Position numbers and translations under genes: made by a program
The notes under the pieces: model-generated
The model's input: only the letters and a program-made list of their open reading frames with translations
The model's database searches: none
What the model was told of the DNA's origin: nothing
Shown: piece by piece, positions 35,497 through 44,900 of the stretch
Layout of the letters: every line of letters begins with the position of its first letter
Numbering within the stretch: the first letter of the stretch is position 1
Assembly: GCA_963627995.1 (NCBI GenBank)
Contig: CAVGCV010000015.1
Coordinates: 1 to 61,597, forward strand
Direction: 5' to 3'
From: UBA3839 sp963627995
Lineage (GTDB): Bacteria; Bacteroidota; Bacteroidia; Bacteroidales; Bacteroidaceae
Length of the DNA: 61,597 nucleotides

Positions 35497-38217
35497 ATGG
35501 GTCAAAAAAGAGTTTACACCTTCGGCAACGGAAAAGCCGAGGGTAACGCGAAGATGAGAGAGGAACTTGGCGGCAAGGGCGCGAACCTTGCCGAAATGAA
35601 CCTCATCGGAGTGCCGGTGCCTCCGGGATTCACCATCACGACCGACTGCTGCAACGAGTACTATGAAGTGGGGCAGGAGAAAATCAAGGAACTGCTGCAA
35701 GACGAGGTGATGGCCGCCGTGCACCACGTGGAGGAACTGATGGGCTCGAAGTTCGGCGACGTCCAGAACCCGCTGCTCGTCAGCGTCCGCTCGGGCGCCC
35801 GCGCCTCCATGCCGGGCATGATGGACACCATCCTCAACCTGGGCCTCAACGACGCTGTGGCCGAGGGCATGGTGAAGAAGACGAACAACCCGCACTTCGT
35901 CTACGACTCCTACCGCCGCTTCGTGCAGATGTACGGCGACGTGGTGCTGGAAATGAAGCCCGTGAACAAGGAGGACATCGACCCCTTCGAGGAAATCATC
36001 GAGCAGGTGAAGGCCATTCGCGGCGTGAAACTCGACAAGGAGCTCAACGTCGACGAGCTGAAGGAACTGGTGAAGCGCTTCAAGGCGGCCATCAAGGAAC
36101 GCACGGGCAAAGACTTCCCGAGCGACCCGATTGAGCAGCTGTGGGGCGCGATTTGCGCGGTGTTCCGCAGCTGGATGAACGAGCGCGCCATCCTCTACCG
36201 CAAGATGGAGGGAATTCCCGACGAATGGGGAACGGCCGTCTCGGTCATGGCCATGGTGTTCGGCAACATGGGCGACACGAGCGCGACGGGCGTTTGCTTC
36301 AGCCGCGACGCAGCCAACGGCGAGAACGTATTCAACGGCGAATACCTGGTGAACGCCCAGGGCGAGGATGTCGTTGCCGGCATCCGCACGCCGCAACAGA
36401 TTACGAGACTCGGCTCGCAGCGCTGGGCCGAGCGCGCCGGCATCAGCGAGGCGGAACGCGTGGCGAAATACCCGTCGATGGAAGAGGCCATGCCTGAAAT
36501 CTATGCGCAGCTGAACAGCATCCAGGAAAAACTCGAAGACCACTACCGCGACATGCAGGACATGGAGTTCACGGTTCAAGAAGGCAAGCTGTGGTTCCTG
36601 CAAACGCGCAACGGAAAGCGCACGGGCGCGGCCATGGTGAAGATTGCCATCGACCTCCTGCACGAGGGCAAGATTGACGAGAAGACCGCCATCATGCGCT
36701 GTGAGCCGCAGAAGCTCGACGAACTGCTCCACCCCGTGTTCGACAAGAAGGAACTTTCGAAAGCCAAGGTCATTGCACAGGGACTGCCCGCGTCGCCCGG
36801 CGCCGGCTGCGGACAAATCGTGTTCCACGCCGACGACGCACAGGCATGGCACGCCGACGGGCACAAGGTGGTGCTGGTGCGCATCGAGACCTCGCCCGAG
36901 GATCTGGCGGGCATGTCGGCGGCCGAGGGAATCCTCACGGCACGCGGCGGCATGACGTCCCACGCGGCCGTCGTGGCGCGCGGCATGGGAAAGTGCTGCG
37001 TTTCGGGCGTAGGCTCGCTCAACGTAGACTACAAGGCAAAGACGGTCGAGATTGACGGGATGTTCTACAAGGAGGGCGACTACCTCTCCATCAACGGAAC
37101 GACCGGGCAGGTTTATGCCGGTGAGGTGCCCACAAAGGCGGCCGAACTCAGCGGCGACTTCAAGGAGCTCATGGACTTGTGCGACAAATACACCAAGCTG
37201 CAAGTCCGCACCAACGCCGACACGCCGCACGATGCGCAGGTGGCGCGCGCATTCGGCGCAAAGGGCATCGGTCTGACCCGCACGGAGCACATGTTCTTCG
37301 ACGACCAGAAGATTATCGCCATGCGCCAGATGATTCTTGCCGACACGCCCGAGGGGCGCGAAAAGGCACTGGCCAAACTGCTTCCGTACCAGAAAGCCGA
37401 CTTCAAGGGCATACTGGAGGCCATGGACGGCTGTCCTGTGAACATCCGCCTGCTTGACCCGCCACTCCACGAGTTCGTTCCGCACGACCTTGCCGGACAA
37501 GAGACGATGGCCAAGGAGATGGGTGTTGATTTGGCAACCATCCAGCGGCGCGTCGCATCCCTTGCGGAGAACAACCCAATGCTCGGACACCGTGGCTGCC
37601 GCCTCGGCATCACCTTCCCGGAAATCACAGCCATGCAGACGCGCGCCATCCTGAGCGCAGCCTGCGAGCTGAAGCAGGAGGGCAAGAACCCCATGCCGGA
37701 AATCATGGTGCCGCTCATCGGCATCCTCTACGAGCTCAAGCAACAGAAGGAAATCATCCAGCACACGGCCGATGAGGTGTTTGAGGAATACGGCACCAAG
37801 GTGGAATTTGAAATCGGCACAATGATTGAGATTCCACGCGCGGCCCTCACGGCCGACCGCATCGCCACAGAGGCACAGTACTTCTCTTTCGGAACGAACG
37901 ACCTGACACAGATGACATTCGGCTATAGCCGAGACGACATCGCCAGCTTCCTCCCCGTTTATTTGGAAAAGAAGATTCTGAAGGTCGATCCATTCCAGGT
38001 GCTCGATCAAAACGGTGTCGGACAGCTTGTGAAAATGGCGGTAGAGAAAGGGCGTGCCGTTCGCCCGAATCTCCGGACAGGCATTTGCGGCGAACATGGC
38101 GGCGACCCGTCGTCCGTGAAGTTCTGCGCAAGGATTGGGCTGAATTACGCCAGCTGCTCTCCGTTCCGAGTGCCCATCGCGCGCCTTGCTGCGGCGCAGG
38201 CAGCAGTGGAGGAATAA
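35497..38217 (+). CDS. ppdK: pyruvate phosphate dikinase
   Basis: 906 aa. ATP-grasp N-terminal domain (GGKGANLAEM), the phosphohistidine loop GGMTSHAAVVARGMGK (catalytic His489) and the C-terminal PEP-binding barrel with GICGEHGGDPSSV. It interconverts pyruvate, ATP and phosphate with PEP, AMP and pyrophosphate. Complete and of normal length. It is the last host gene before the integrated element. Confidence 0.97.
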   Translation: MGQKRVYTFGNGKAEGNAKMREELGGKGANLAEMNLIGVPVPPGFTITTDCCNEYYEVGQEKIKELLQDEVMAAVHHVEELMGSKFGDVQNPLLVSVRSGARASMPGMMDTILNLGLNDAVAEGMVKKTNNPHFVYDSYRRFVQMYGDVVLEMKPVNKEDIDPFEEIIEQVKAIRGVKLDKELNVDELKELVKRFKAAIKERTGKDFPSDPIEQLWGAICAVFRSWMNERAILYRKMEGIPDEWGTAVSVMAMVFGNMGDTSATGVCFSRDAANGENVFNGEYLVNAQGEDVVAGIRTPQQITRLGSQRWAERAGISEAERVAKYPSMEEAMPEIYAQLNSIQEKLEDHYRDMQDMEFTVQEGKLWFLQTRNGKRTGAAMVKIAIDLLHEGKIDEKTAIMRCEPQKLDELLHPVFDKKELSKAKVIAQGLPASPGAGCGQIVFHADDAQAWHADGHKVVLVRIETSPEDLAGMSAAEGILTARGGMTSHAAVVARGMGKCCVSGVGSLNVDYKAKTVEIDGMFYKEGDYLSINGTTGQVYAGEVPTKAAELSGDFKELMDLCDKYTKLQVRTNADTPHDAQVARAFGAKGIGLTRTEHMFFDDQKIIAMRQMILADTPEGREKALAKLLPYQKADFKGILEAMDGCPVNIRLLDPPLHEFVPHDLAGQETMAKEMGVDLATIQRRVASLAENNPMLGHRGCRLGITFPEITAMQTRAILSAACELKQEGKNPMPEIMVPLIGILYELKQQKEIIQHTADEVFEEYGTKVEFEIGTMIEIPRAALTADRIATEAQYFSFGTNDLTQMTFGYSRDDIASFLPVYLEKKILKVDPFQVLDQNGVGQLVKMAVEKGRAVRPNLRTGICGEHGGDPSSVKFCARIGLNYASCSPFRVPIARLAAAQAAVEE

Positions 38218-38246
38218 CGCAATAAGCCCTCGTAACCAACGAGTTA

Positions 38247-38296
38247 GGCGGTAAGTCTCTGACAATAAAGAGGCTTGCCGCCTAAGTTATTTTTAG
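38247..38296 (+). terminator. terminator of ppdK
   Basis: Stem AGGCGGTAAG / CTTGCCGCCT (one G-U pair) with inner TCTCT / AGAGG-type pairing, then a T-rich tail. It marks the end of the host transcript beside the element. Confidence 0.75.
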
Positions 38297-38301
38297 GAGG
38301 T

Positions 38302-38338
38302 CTGCACATTCTGCACGATTATCATGCAGAATGTGCAG
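38302..38338. repeat. 14-bp perfect inverted repeat at element edge
   Basis: CTGCACATTCTGCA (38302-38315) and TGCAGAATGTGCAG (38325-38338) with a nine-base spacer. No T run follows, so it is more like a recombinase core or operator than a terminator. Confidence 0.65.
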
Positions 38339-38343
38339 AGAAA

Positions 38344-38394
38344 ACTTACAAAAACTTACACAAGAAATCGGGTATCCACTTACAAGAACTTACA
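38344..38394. repeat. four ACTTACA repeats, arm-type integrase sites
   Basis: Direct repeats at 38344, 38354, 38378 and 38388, two pairs each with 10-base phasing, just upstream of the integrase arm-binding stub. They look like arm-type sites of a tyrosine recombinase attachment region. Confidence 0.55.
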
Positions 38395-38417
38395 AACGAA
38401 TTTTGAAGAGATAGATT

Positions 38418-38684
38418 ATGGCAACATTCAAACCAGTAGTGAGAACACCACGCAAAGACGGGTTTTACAAGGTCTATATCCGCGTGGTTCACAAAATCAA
38501 GCCCGGCTACATCAGCACGGACAAGTTGGTAACGAAGCAGTACATCGACAAGGACGGCAATATCACCGACCCATTTGTGAACGAGTATTGTGCAAGGCGC
38601 ATTTTGAGGTTTGCCGAACTGCTCAACCGAGTGGACACCGAACGGGAGGCGGTGTACGAGAGGACGAAGGGCAAAGGGTTTTAG
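38418..38684 (+). pseudogene. tyrosine integrase N-terminal stub
   Basis: 88 aa, MATFKPVVRTPRKDGFYKVYIRVVHKIKPGYISTDK..., which matches the N-terminal arm DNA-binding domain of Bacteroidales phage/ICE integrases. Normal enzymes are about 400 aa; the core-binding and catalytic domains (R...HxxR...Y) are absent, and the frame stops at 38684. It is a truncated remnant, or a stand-alone arm-site binding protein. Confidence 0.72.
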
Positions 38685-38688
38685 ATAA

Positions 38689-38913
38689 TTACTTGTCTAA
38701 CTTCATGCGGTCGCCTGTAAAGAACACGTGACCGCTGCCCTCTTTCGCAAGGCGCAGGATTTCTTGGAATGTCAAACTGACTGGCACATCGACCACGATA
38801 AATGCCTTGGTGGAGTTGAGCATGTTGGCAAGTTCCTCAATGCTGTAATCTCTGGCATTGAGCGTCATGCCGCCACCTGCAAGAATGACGCTTTTGATTT
38901 CAGACTTCTTCAT
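38689..38913 (-). CDS. small paralogous protein 2, unknown function
   Basis: 74 aa (MKKSEIKSVILAGGGMTLNARDY...). Its start overlaps the stop of the upstream gene (ATGA), so it is translationally coupled to it. It resembles that neighbour: (K/F)SE(I/L)K near the start, a Y-x-(I/F)-(E/S)-EL helix, then a beta-strand ...IVVDVP/TIVVKNG and a 'SLTFQEI / TLSNAEI' segment. A tandem duplicate of an unrecognised family. Confidence 0.6.
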   Translation of the reverse strand: MKKSEIKSVILAGGGMTLNARDYSIEELANMLNSTKAFIVVDVPVSLTFQEILRLAKEGSGHVFFTGDRMKLDK

Positions 38914-39140
38914 CGTGACACGGTATTGGTAAAATCGAATGTTACATACTTGCCCCCTAACCGGGAAAGCGACTCAATCTCTGCATTACTGAGTGTGCCA
39001 TTTTTGACCACAATGGTGAGTTTCCCATTCTCCATGCTTGCAACTTTTTCTACGAGTGAACGCAATTCTGAAAAACGGTACTCGGAGTCAATGACCACGT
39101 TGGAAATTCCAACAATTGGTTTTAATTCTGAAAATCTCAT
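38910..39140 (-). CDS. small paralogous protein 1, unknown function
   Basis: 76 aa from the ATG at 39140 (MRFSELKPIVGISNVVIDSEY). A longer in-frame start at 39335 is rejected because a TACCTTTG promoter box (39165-39172) lies just upstream of 39140, inside the longer version. Alternating helix and strand pattern; no known motif. The coupled paralogue follows. Confidence 0.62.
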   Translation of the reverse strand: MRFSELKPIVGISNVVIDSEYRFSELRSLVEKVASMENGKLTIVVKNGTLSNAEIESLSRLGGKYVTFDFTNTVSR

Positions 39141-39333
39141 GAGTTTAAAAATTTGAATTCGCGGCAAAGGTATCTCGTCAGCACCCAAAGCGAACTTTAT
39201 CTTTTGCGACACGCCCGGCTCTGCATTCCGCAATGCCGGGCTTTCTTTTCGCCCCAACTTTTCTTCTCTACTTTTTCTCAAAACAAAAAAAAGAAAATCG
39301 AAATCCGAAGTTGTTTTTGTCGTTGTCGTCGCC

Positions 39334-39361
39334 ATATTCTACGACGTAAGGAGTAGAATAT
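39334..39361. repeat. hairpin 1 with loop GACGTAAGGA
   Basis: ATATTCTAC (39334-39342), loop GACGTAAGGA (39343-39352), GTAGAATAT (39353-39361). Perfect 9-bp stem. The same loop occurs in hairpin 2 with a different stem. Confidence 0.75.
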
Positions 39362-39384
39362 TATTCCTTATTCCTTACTCCATA

Positions 39385-39416
39385 TAATACTATATGACGT
39401 AAGGAATATAGTATTA
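39385..39416. repeat. hairpin 2 with loop GACGTAAGGA
   Basis: TAATACTATAT (39385-39395), loop GACGTAAGGA (39396-39405), ATATAGTATTA (39406-39416). Perfect 11-bp stem, unrelated in sequence to that of hairpin 1. Confidence 0.75.
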
Positions 39417-39426
39417 CGCGCGCGAG

Positions 39427-39802
39427 AAACCCCTTGGGGTTTTGGTAGGGTTTTGAGTTTTCTGCATTTTAAAAACCCCTTGGGGTTTTGTTGGGGTTTT
39501 GTTGAGGTTTTAATTTTGCGTGTAAGTCATTGAAAATAAGCAAGAACCGAAATTGTAGTTTTTCGTTCATTGTTTATCGCTTTTCAAGGAGTTTGAATAA
39601 CCCTTTTTCAACGAGTTTTCTAAAAGTGCCAAGGTAAAAACGCAATAAAAAAGGGTTATTTTTAGGCCATTTTCATAACCCCTTGGGGTTTTGTTTTATA
39701 ACCCCTTGGGGTTTTGTTAGGGTTTTGTTTTATAACCCCTTGGGGTTTCTTTGAGGTTTTTGAAAATGGTGCTTAGGGTTTTGTGGAGGTTTTATAATGG
39801 CA
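39427..39802. repeat. five AACCCCTTGGGGTTT palindromes with GGGGTTTT-like half units
   Basis: Full copies start at 39428, 39474, 39677, 39700 and 39734. Between and after them are half-unit runs of GGGGTTTT, TAGGGTTTT and GAGGTTTT. The intervening 39520-39660 is AT-rich and holds no gene. It has the look of iterons, a regulator array or a G-rich strand able to form quadruplexes. It fills the spacer between the small paralogues and the terminase-like gene (about 770 bases without a gene, including the hairpins). Confidence 0.75.
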
Positions 39803-39907
39803 CAAAAAAGCGACCTATCCTCGCGGACCGGTCGCAGTAAAACTATGAGTGAAAATTGCGGTTGCAGTCTCTAAAAGTAGATAAAGTAGATGCGGTAGAC
39901 GGTGGGG

Positions 39908-40246
39908 TCAGTCGTCCTCGTCGTCGTCGTCATCGGTGTCGCCAGCGCAAAGGACGGATAGCTTGTCCTCGATGGTGCGCACATTGACCCTTGCCGACAT
40001 ATCCACGTCAACGGCTTTCATCTTCGGCGTGTGGAACTCCAGCAAGCGCAGCTCGGCATTCACACGGTTGTCCGGGGCGAGTTTTGCCATGTCAAGTTCG
40101 AAATCGGACATCATGCACTTCTTTCCGTCGTACTTCGTTTCCTTCGGCTCGAAGTAACTCAACGAGTGGGCACGGATGAAACCCTTCAGTGGGTTCTCCT
40201 TGTTGGGCGTGCCTTTCTTGCGCCCTCCTGTCTTCATACCTTTCAT
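39908..40246 (-). CDS. small terminase subunit-like protein
   Basis: 112 aa from the ATG at 40246, with an AGGAGA ribosome site seven bases upstream. The start MKGMKTGGRKKGTPNK is typical of Bacteroidetes phage small-terminase-like (DUF5681-type) proteins; the C-terminus ends in an Asp/Glu run (DTDDDDDEDD). By analogy it would recognise phage DNA for packaging. No large subunit is in the window. Promoter box TATCTTTG on the minus strand at 40330-40337. Confidence 0.6.
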   Translation of the reverse strand: MKGMKTGGRKKGTPNKENPLKGFIRAHSLSYFEPKETKYDGKKCMMSDFELDMAKLAPDNRVNAELRLLEFHTPKMKAVDVDMSARVNVRTIEDKLSVLCAGDTDDDDDEDD

Positions 40247-40339
40247 GTTGCAAGTCTCCTTATTTTCTTGTGCCGTGGGCATTGATACAGCGTCCACGGG
40301 CTTGTGATACAATAGTTAAAAGTCGGGGGCAAAGATACC

Positions 40340-40371
40340 TTGTTAATTTAGCGCACGAATTATAACTTTTG
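40340..40371 (+). promoter_or_regulatory. putative promoter of the ejection cassette
   Basis: TTG (40340-40342), 21 bases, AACTTTTG (40364-40371), 15 bases before the start codon. It overlaps the divergent promoter box of the terminase-like gene. Confidence 0.45.
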
Positions 40372-40385
40372 GAACATAAACGATT

Positions 40386-40865
40386 ATGGGACTGATAGGA
40401 AGCGCAGTAGGCGCAGCAGGAGGCATCTTCGGTGGCATCAGCGCGAGCAAGGCGATGAACAGGATGAAGAAGAACATCGAGGCGCAGCGCAAGCAAAACC
40501 AAGAATGGTACGACCGCAGGTATAACGAGGACGCCACTCAGAGGGCGGACGCGCAGAGAATACTCACCCAGACGGAGGAGCGCATCAAGAACCGCAACCA
40601 ACAGGCGGCAGGAGCGCAAGCCGTGATGGGCGGCACGGACGAGAGTACGGCAGCAGCCAAAGCCGCCAACAACCAAGCGTTGGCTGACGCAACGTCGCAG
40701 ATAGCCGTCAATGCGGACGCTCGCAAAGACCAGATAGAGCAGACGTACCAGCAGAACGATGCGGACTACGTGAACCAGTTGAACCAGCTTGAGCAGGGCA
40801 AGGCGCAAGCCATTGCAGGAGCGGTGCAGGGCGTGGCTGGTGCGGCCTCGTCGATGCCTTTCTAA
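40386..40865 (+). CDS. phage ejection (internal virion) protein, gp14-like
   Basis: 159 aa. Begins with a glycine-rich hydrophobic segment (MGLIGSAVGAAGGIFGGISA), then a long Gln/Ala/Asn-rich helix (QQAAGAQAVMGGTDESTAAAKAANNQALADA). Size and composition are those of T7 gp14-type core proteins, which insert into the host outer membrane on infection. First of three tightly spaced genes ending in a giant protein, the order of a podovirus ejectosome. The call rests on this architecture, not on a recognised family. Confidence 0.6.
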   Translation: MGLIGSAVGAAGGIFGGISASKAMNRMKKNIEAQRKQNQEWYDRRYNEDATQRADAQRILTQTEERIKNRNQQAAGAQAVMGGTDESTAAAKAANNQALADATSQIAVNADARKDQIEQTYQQNDADYVNQLNQLEQGKAQAIAGAVQGVAGAASSMPF

Positions 40866-40878
40866 CCACTTAAATACA

Positions 40879-41925
40879 ATGAGCATGAGCACAGGAAATC
40901 CACCGAAAGGCTCGCAGGAATGGGTAGAGCAGAATACGCCGGAGCCGACGGAGAGCAAGCCGACACCGCAGACCGATGTTGCGCCAGCGGCAGACAAGCA
41001 AGTGGGCGTGTCGCCGCAGAACAATGACGGTGCGGTCATGGGCTATGACAGGCAGATTGCAATCCTGCAGGACTTGGCGAACAAGAGCAAGCCGGAGACC
41101 GAGGAGGAGCGCAAGAAGCGCGAGCGCAAGGAGAGGTCGAAGAAGATAATGGCGGCAGTGGGTGACGGCTTGATGGCGTTGAGCAACCTCTACTTCACGA
41201 CGAAAGGTGCGCCCAACATGTACAACCATCAGACGATGAGCCAGCAGACACCCTTGCAGAAACGCCTTGAAGAAGCCAAGAAGGAGCGCGAGGCGAACGC
41301 CGACAAGTATCTGCAGTACTCGCTCAGAATCGGAGACCTGCAGAACGACAGGGCGAAGACCCTGCGCGAGATGGAGGCACGGCAAGAGGCGCAGAAACTC
41401 GCAAGGGAAAAGGCTCAGCGCGAACAGGAGCAACACGGCTGGCTCGCTGCATTGCAGCCCGACAAGCAGCGCGAGCAAGCTGGCAAGGCAACGAAAGCCG
41501 AGCAAGAGGCCATCACGGCAGAGGCAGGGGCTAAGACTGCGCCGGAACTCTATGCAGCAAAGGTTGAGACCGAAAAGGCACGAGGCGTGGCGCAGAGGGC
41601 TTCTGCAACGAATTCTTACGCTTCAGCCGAGGCGCACAACCGTTCCAACGTAAACGAGTTCTACGCTAAGGACGAGAAAGGCCGGATTCATAGTTTCAGG
41701 ACGCAAAAGGCGGCCGAGACCTTTGCCAAGCAGCACGGTACGTTTGAAAAGGCAGACGACGAATCAACACGTACGACTGAGAGCGATGTAACGAACCGTG
41801 GCAAGGTGGTGAAAGATGACGAAGGCAATCCTGTCAGGAAGTCTTCTACTGTTACGACCACGAAGCAGGGCGGTTATCCAAGCCTCTCGGGTTCATATGA
41901 TAACACACGTAAGTTAGGATTATAA
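40879..41925 (+). CDS. phage ejection protein, middle component
   Basis: 348 aa from the ATG at 40879. Disordered Pro/Glu/Gln N-terminus (1-55), then a long charged coiled coil (about 70-235, KRLEEAKKEREANADKYLQ, REMEARQEAQKLAREKAQRE), and a polar C-terminal tail. No catalytic motif. It sits between the gp14-like and giant proteins with gaps of 13 and 3 bases, where the gp15-like internal virion protein would be. Assigned by context. Confidence 0.55.
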   Translation: MSMSTGNPPKGSQEWVEQNTPEPTESKPTPQTDVAPAADKQVGVSPQNNDGAVMGYDRQIAILQDLANKSKPETEEERKKRERKERSKKIMAAVGDGLMALSNLYFTTKGAPNMYNHQTMSQQTPLQKRLEEAKKEREANADKYLQYSLRIGDLQNDRAKTLREMEARQEAQKLAREKAQREQEQHGWLAALQPDKQREQAGKATKAEQEAITAEAGAKTAPELYAAKVETEKARGVAQRASATNSYASAEAHNRSNVNEFYAKDEKGRIHSFRTQKAAETFAKQHGTFEKADDESTRTTESDVTNRGKVVKDDEGNPVRKSSTVTTTKQGGYPSLSGSYDNTRKLGL

Positions 41926-41928
41926 GAT

Positions 41929-44900
41929 ATGCCATACGACAAGATAGACGAACTGTATGACGCACTGAAGAAAGACGGTGCGGTCAGCAAGAGCCGTGAG
42001 AATTTCCGCAGCAAGATGCTCGCTCCCGGCAAGGAGGGTTATCAGAACCGCTTGCAGCTTTACAACGCGCTGAAAGCGGACGGAGCGGTGGAAAGCCCGA
42101 CATATGAGGAGTTCAGCAAGCGACTGGGAATGCATGCTGTGACGCCTCAGACGACGACGGCGGCGCCGGATTCTGTGCCGTCCGCCGCGCCCGCGGGGCG
42201 GGAGCAAGCGCCGTCGCAAAGGGAGCGGCAGGGATGGAAGCCCGGCCCGTCGCAGGAGGCGCAGTTCGCCCGGGTAGTTGCCGACACGCGTCAGGCCTTG
42301 AGGCAGGGGCGGCAACGCCTGGATAACCTGCGCGAGTATGCCGGGCTGCGCATGGGGCGCCAGGGCGGGCAGCCTGCATTCCCGACCGGCGCGGGCAGGG
42401 ACAAGCCCACGGTGTTTGGCAGCGAGAACGTCGTGCGGGGCGGCATACGGTACAACCCCGGGACGGGCAGGATGGAGCAGACCTACCTCACGCAGGGCGG
42501 CAACAGGTACGCCAGCAGGATGCTTGCGGACATGGAGCAGCGCCGGATAGACGAGGCCCTTGAGCGCGAGCTGCGTCCTGTCGAGACAGGGCTGCGCGAC
42601 GCCTATGCGGAGCGCGACCGGCTGGACGAGGCCCTGAAGAAGCGCATGAAAGAGATTGACGCACGTCCCGGCCGCCGTTTCAACGACTTCATGCGCGAGG
42701 CGGCGGCGGCCTCGACGCCCGGCGCGGGTCCTGCCGGCGAGGCCGACGCCCGCATGTCGCAGTATGAAAACGACGACGAGTACATGCAGCTCATGGCCGC
42801 GGCGCGCAAGAACCGCCAGACCATCCAGCTGCTGGAGGACAAGAAGAACGGCCGGATGAACAGCTTCTGGCATTCTCTTGCCACGACGGCGTCGAACGGC
42901 TATACCTTTTCCGACGGCATGAGCGAGATGCGCGACGCGATTGCTCTGCAGAATGCTTCGAAGCACGTTGGCGCCATCAACAGGAAGCGTGCGGAGGGAA
43001 AGCCGTTGTCGAAGGAGGAAGAAGCCTCCGAGGCGGTGCTCTGGAACTTCGCCACAGACGACATGGTGCAGGGCATGTACGGAGGCGATTATGGCGCGAT
43101 GGCAAGGGCCGGCGGCACGACGGCCGCCTCGTTTGACTTCATGAAGGACATTCTGCTGGTCCCCAGCGCGGGGGGCGTGGCCAAGGGCATCATGCGGGGC
43201 ACGGCAAAGGGAATGGCCAAGGGTCTTGCCAAATTGACGGGCAAGGAAGCCGCGCGGCTGTGGAAGAGCAGCGTGGCGCGCCGCATGCTGAAGGCCACGG
43301 GCGTGCCTCTCGGAGCGCACGCGGCAGGCTTGTACGTCGCCAACACGGCGGGCATAGGCAGGACGGGTGCGGTTCTGGGCACGCTGTCTTCTGGAGAGGC
43401 CGTCGTGGACGGCGCGGGCAGCTACAAGGTGGAGAACGCCATGGAGCTGCTTCCCGCCTTCGTGGAGGCCGAACGCCGGCAGGCGCGCGAGTATGGCTCC
43501 GAGATGTTCGGCGAGTTCATCCCCGGTGTCGGCGGCGCGGTGAAGAAGGGCTTGGAGAAAATCGGGCTGAGCAAGCTGTCGGGCGCGATGACCAGGATCG
43601 GAGGCAAGGAGTGGTACAGGCAGTACGGCAGCCTGTTGGCGGCCGGCGGCTACAACGGCTTGCCGGGCGAGGCGTTGGAGGAGTACGAGGGTTCGCTGTT
43701 CGACGCGCTGACGGGCCATGCGGGCGACGCATGGGACGACATGACGAGCCTGCGGCACCATACGGACATCTGGCTGGGCTGCGCGACGACGGGCGCGCTG
43801 CTCGGCTCTGTGCCGATGGCGGTGCAGGGATACCATACGGCTCAGTACTACCGTTACAAGCACAACATGGACAAGGCCGACCGCGTGGCCTCGTTCCGCT
43901 TGACGGCGGAGCGGTGGGAGCCCTTGCGGGACAAGATTGACGGGACGCCCAACGAGGGAATGGCAGACGTCCTTACCCAGATGGTGCTCGACCCCGGCCT
44001 CGATGTGGAGGAGAAGAAGGCTGTGCTCAACTATGCGCGCAACCTTGCGAAGATGCGCGGGCACAACATTGCGCAGGTGAACAATGCCAATGATGACGGG
44101 GAGCAGAGACCCGAGGTACGGAGCGTGAACGACAGCTACTCCAGCGGCTATGAGACTACCGACCCGCAGGCGGTGAACGATGCCCGGAACCGTCTTGACA
44201 TGGCACGCGCGCAGGTGGCGAAGGACTTCGGCATTGAGAATGTGGACGAGGTGGACGCACTGATTGGCGACGACCCGCTGCGGTTCATTGACGAGCAGAG
44301 GAAATCGGGAAACGACACGGGCAAGTTACAGTCCGTCATTGACTATGCCAATGCGAAGTCGGCCTACGACGGCATGGTGCAGCGCGGAAATGACGACATG
44401 GAGAACAGGCGCATGGAGGTAGCCGCCAATGTGGAGCGGCACACCCACAAGGACAACGGCGCCGTGCAGCCTGCCACCATGAAAGTGGACGGCAGGCAGG
44501 TGTATATCGTCAAGGGCAACATCGTTCCTCTTCCCGACGGCACGGGCATTGACGCACGCAACTCCGACCAGAGCATTGTGGTTTGCGATGCGGAGACTGG
44601 CGAATACAAGTTCACCAGTCCCGACCAAATCTTCAATGTGGGCGGGCCTATCGACCCGCAGGCCGAACTTGACGAGGCGTATGCCAACATCCAGGCCGAG
44701 CATGATGCCATGACAGGCGGCAATGGGTTCGACTCTACGGAGATTAGCAACCCGATGCCGCAGTATGGCGTGAACGATACGTTCACCATGCTTGACGCTG
44801 ACGGCAACTCAGTGGGCGGCGAGGTGCAGGGTGTCGGCGCGGACGGCGTGGAGATACGCACGGACGCGCCGCTGAACGGCAGGTATGTGCAGGTTGTTCC

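Noticed and set aside
35461..38265. 934-aa open frame antisense to ppdK
   Set aside because: Exact shadow of a well-known enzyme gene, with no domain of its own.
39427..39802. Palindrome array as a CRISPR
   Set aside because: Units are short, spaced irregularly and have no spacer-like unique sequences of constant length.
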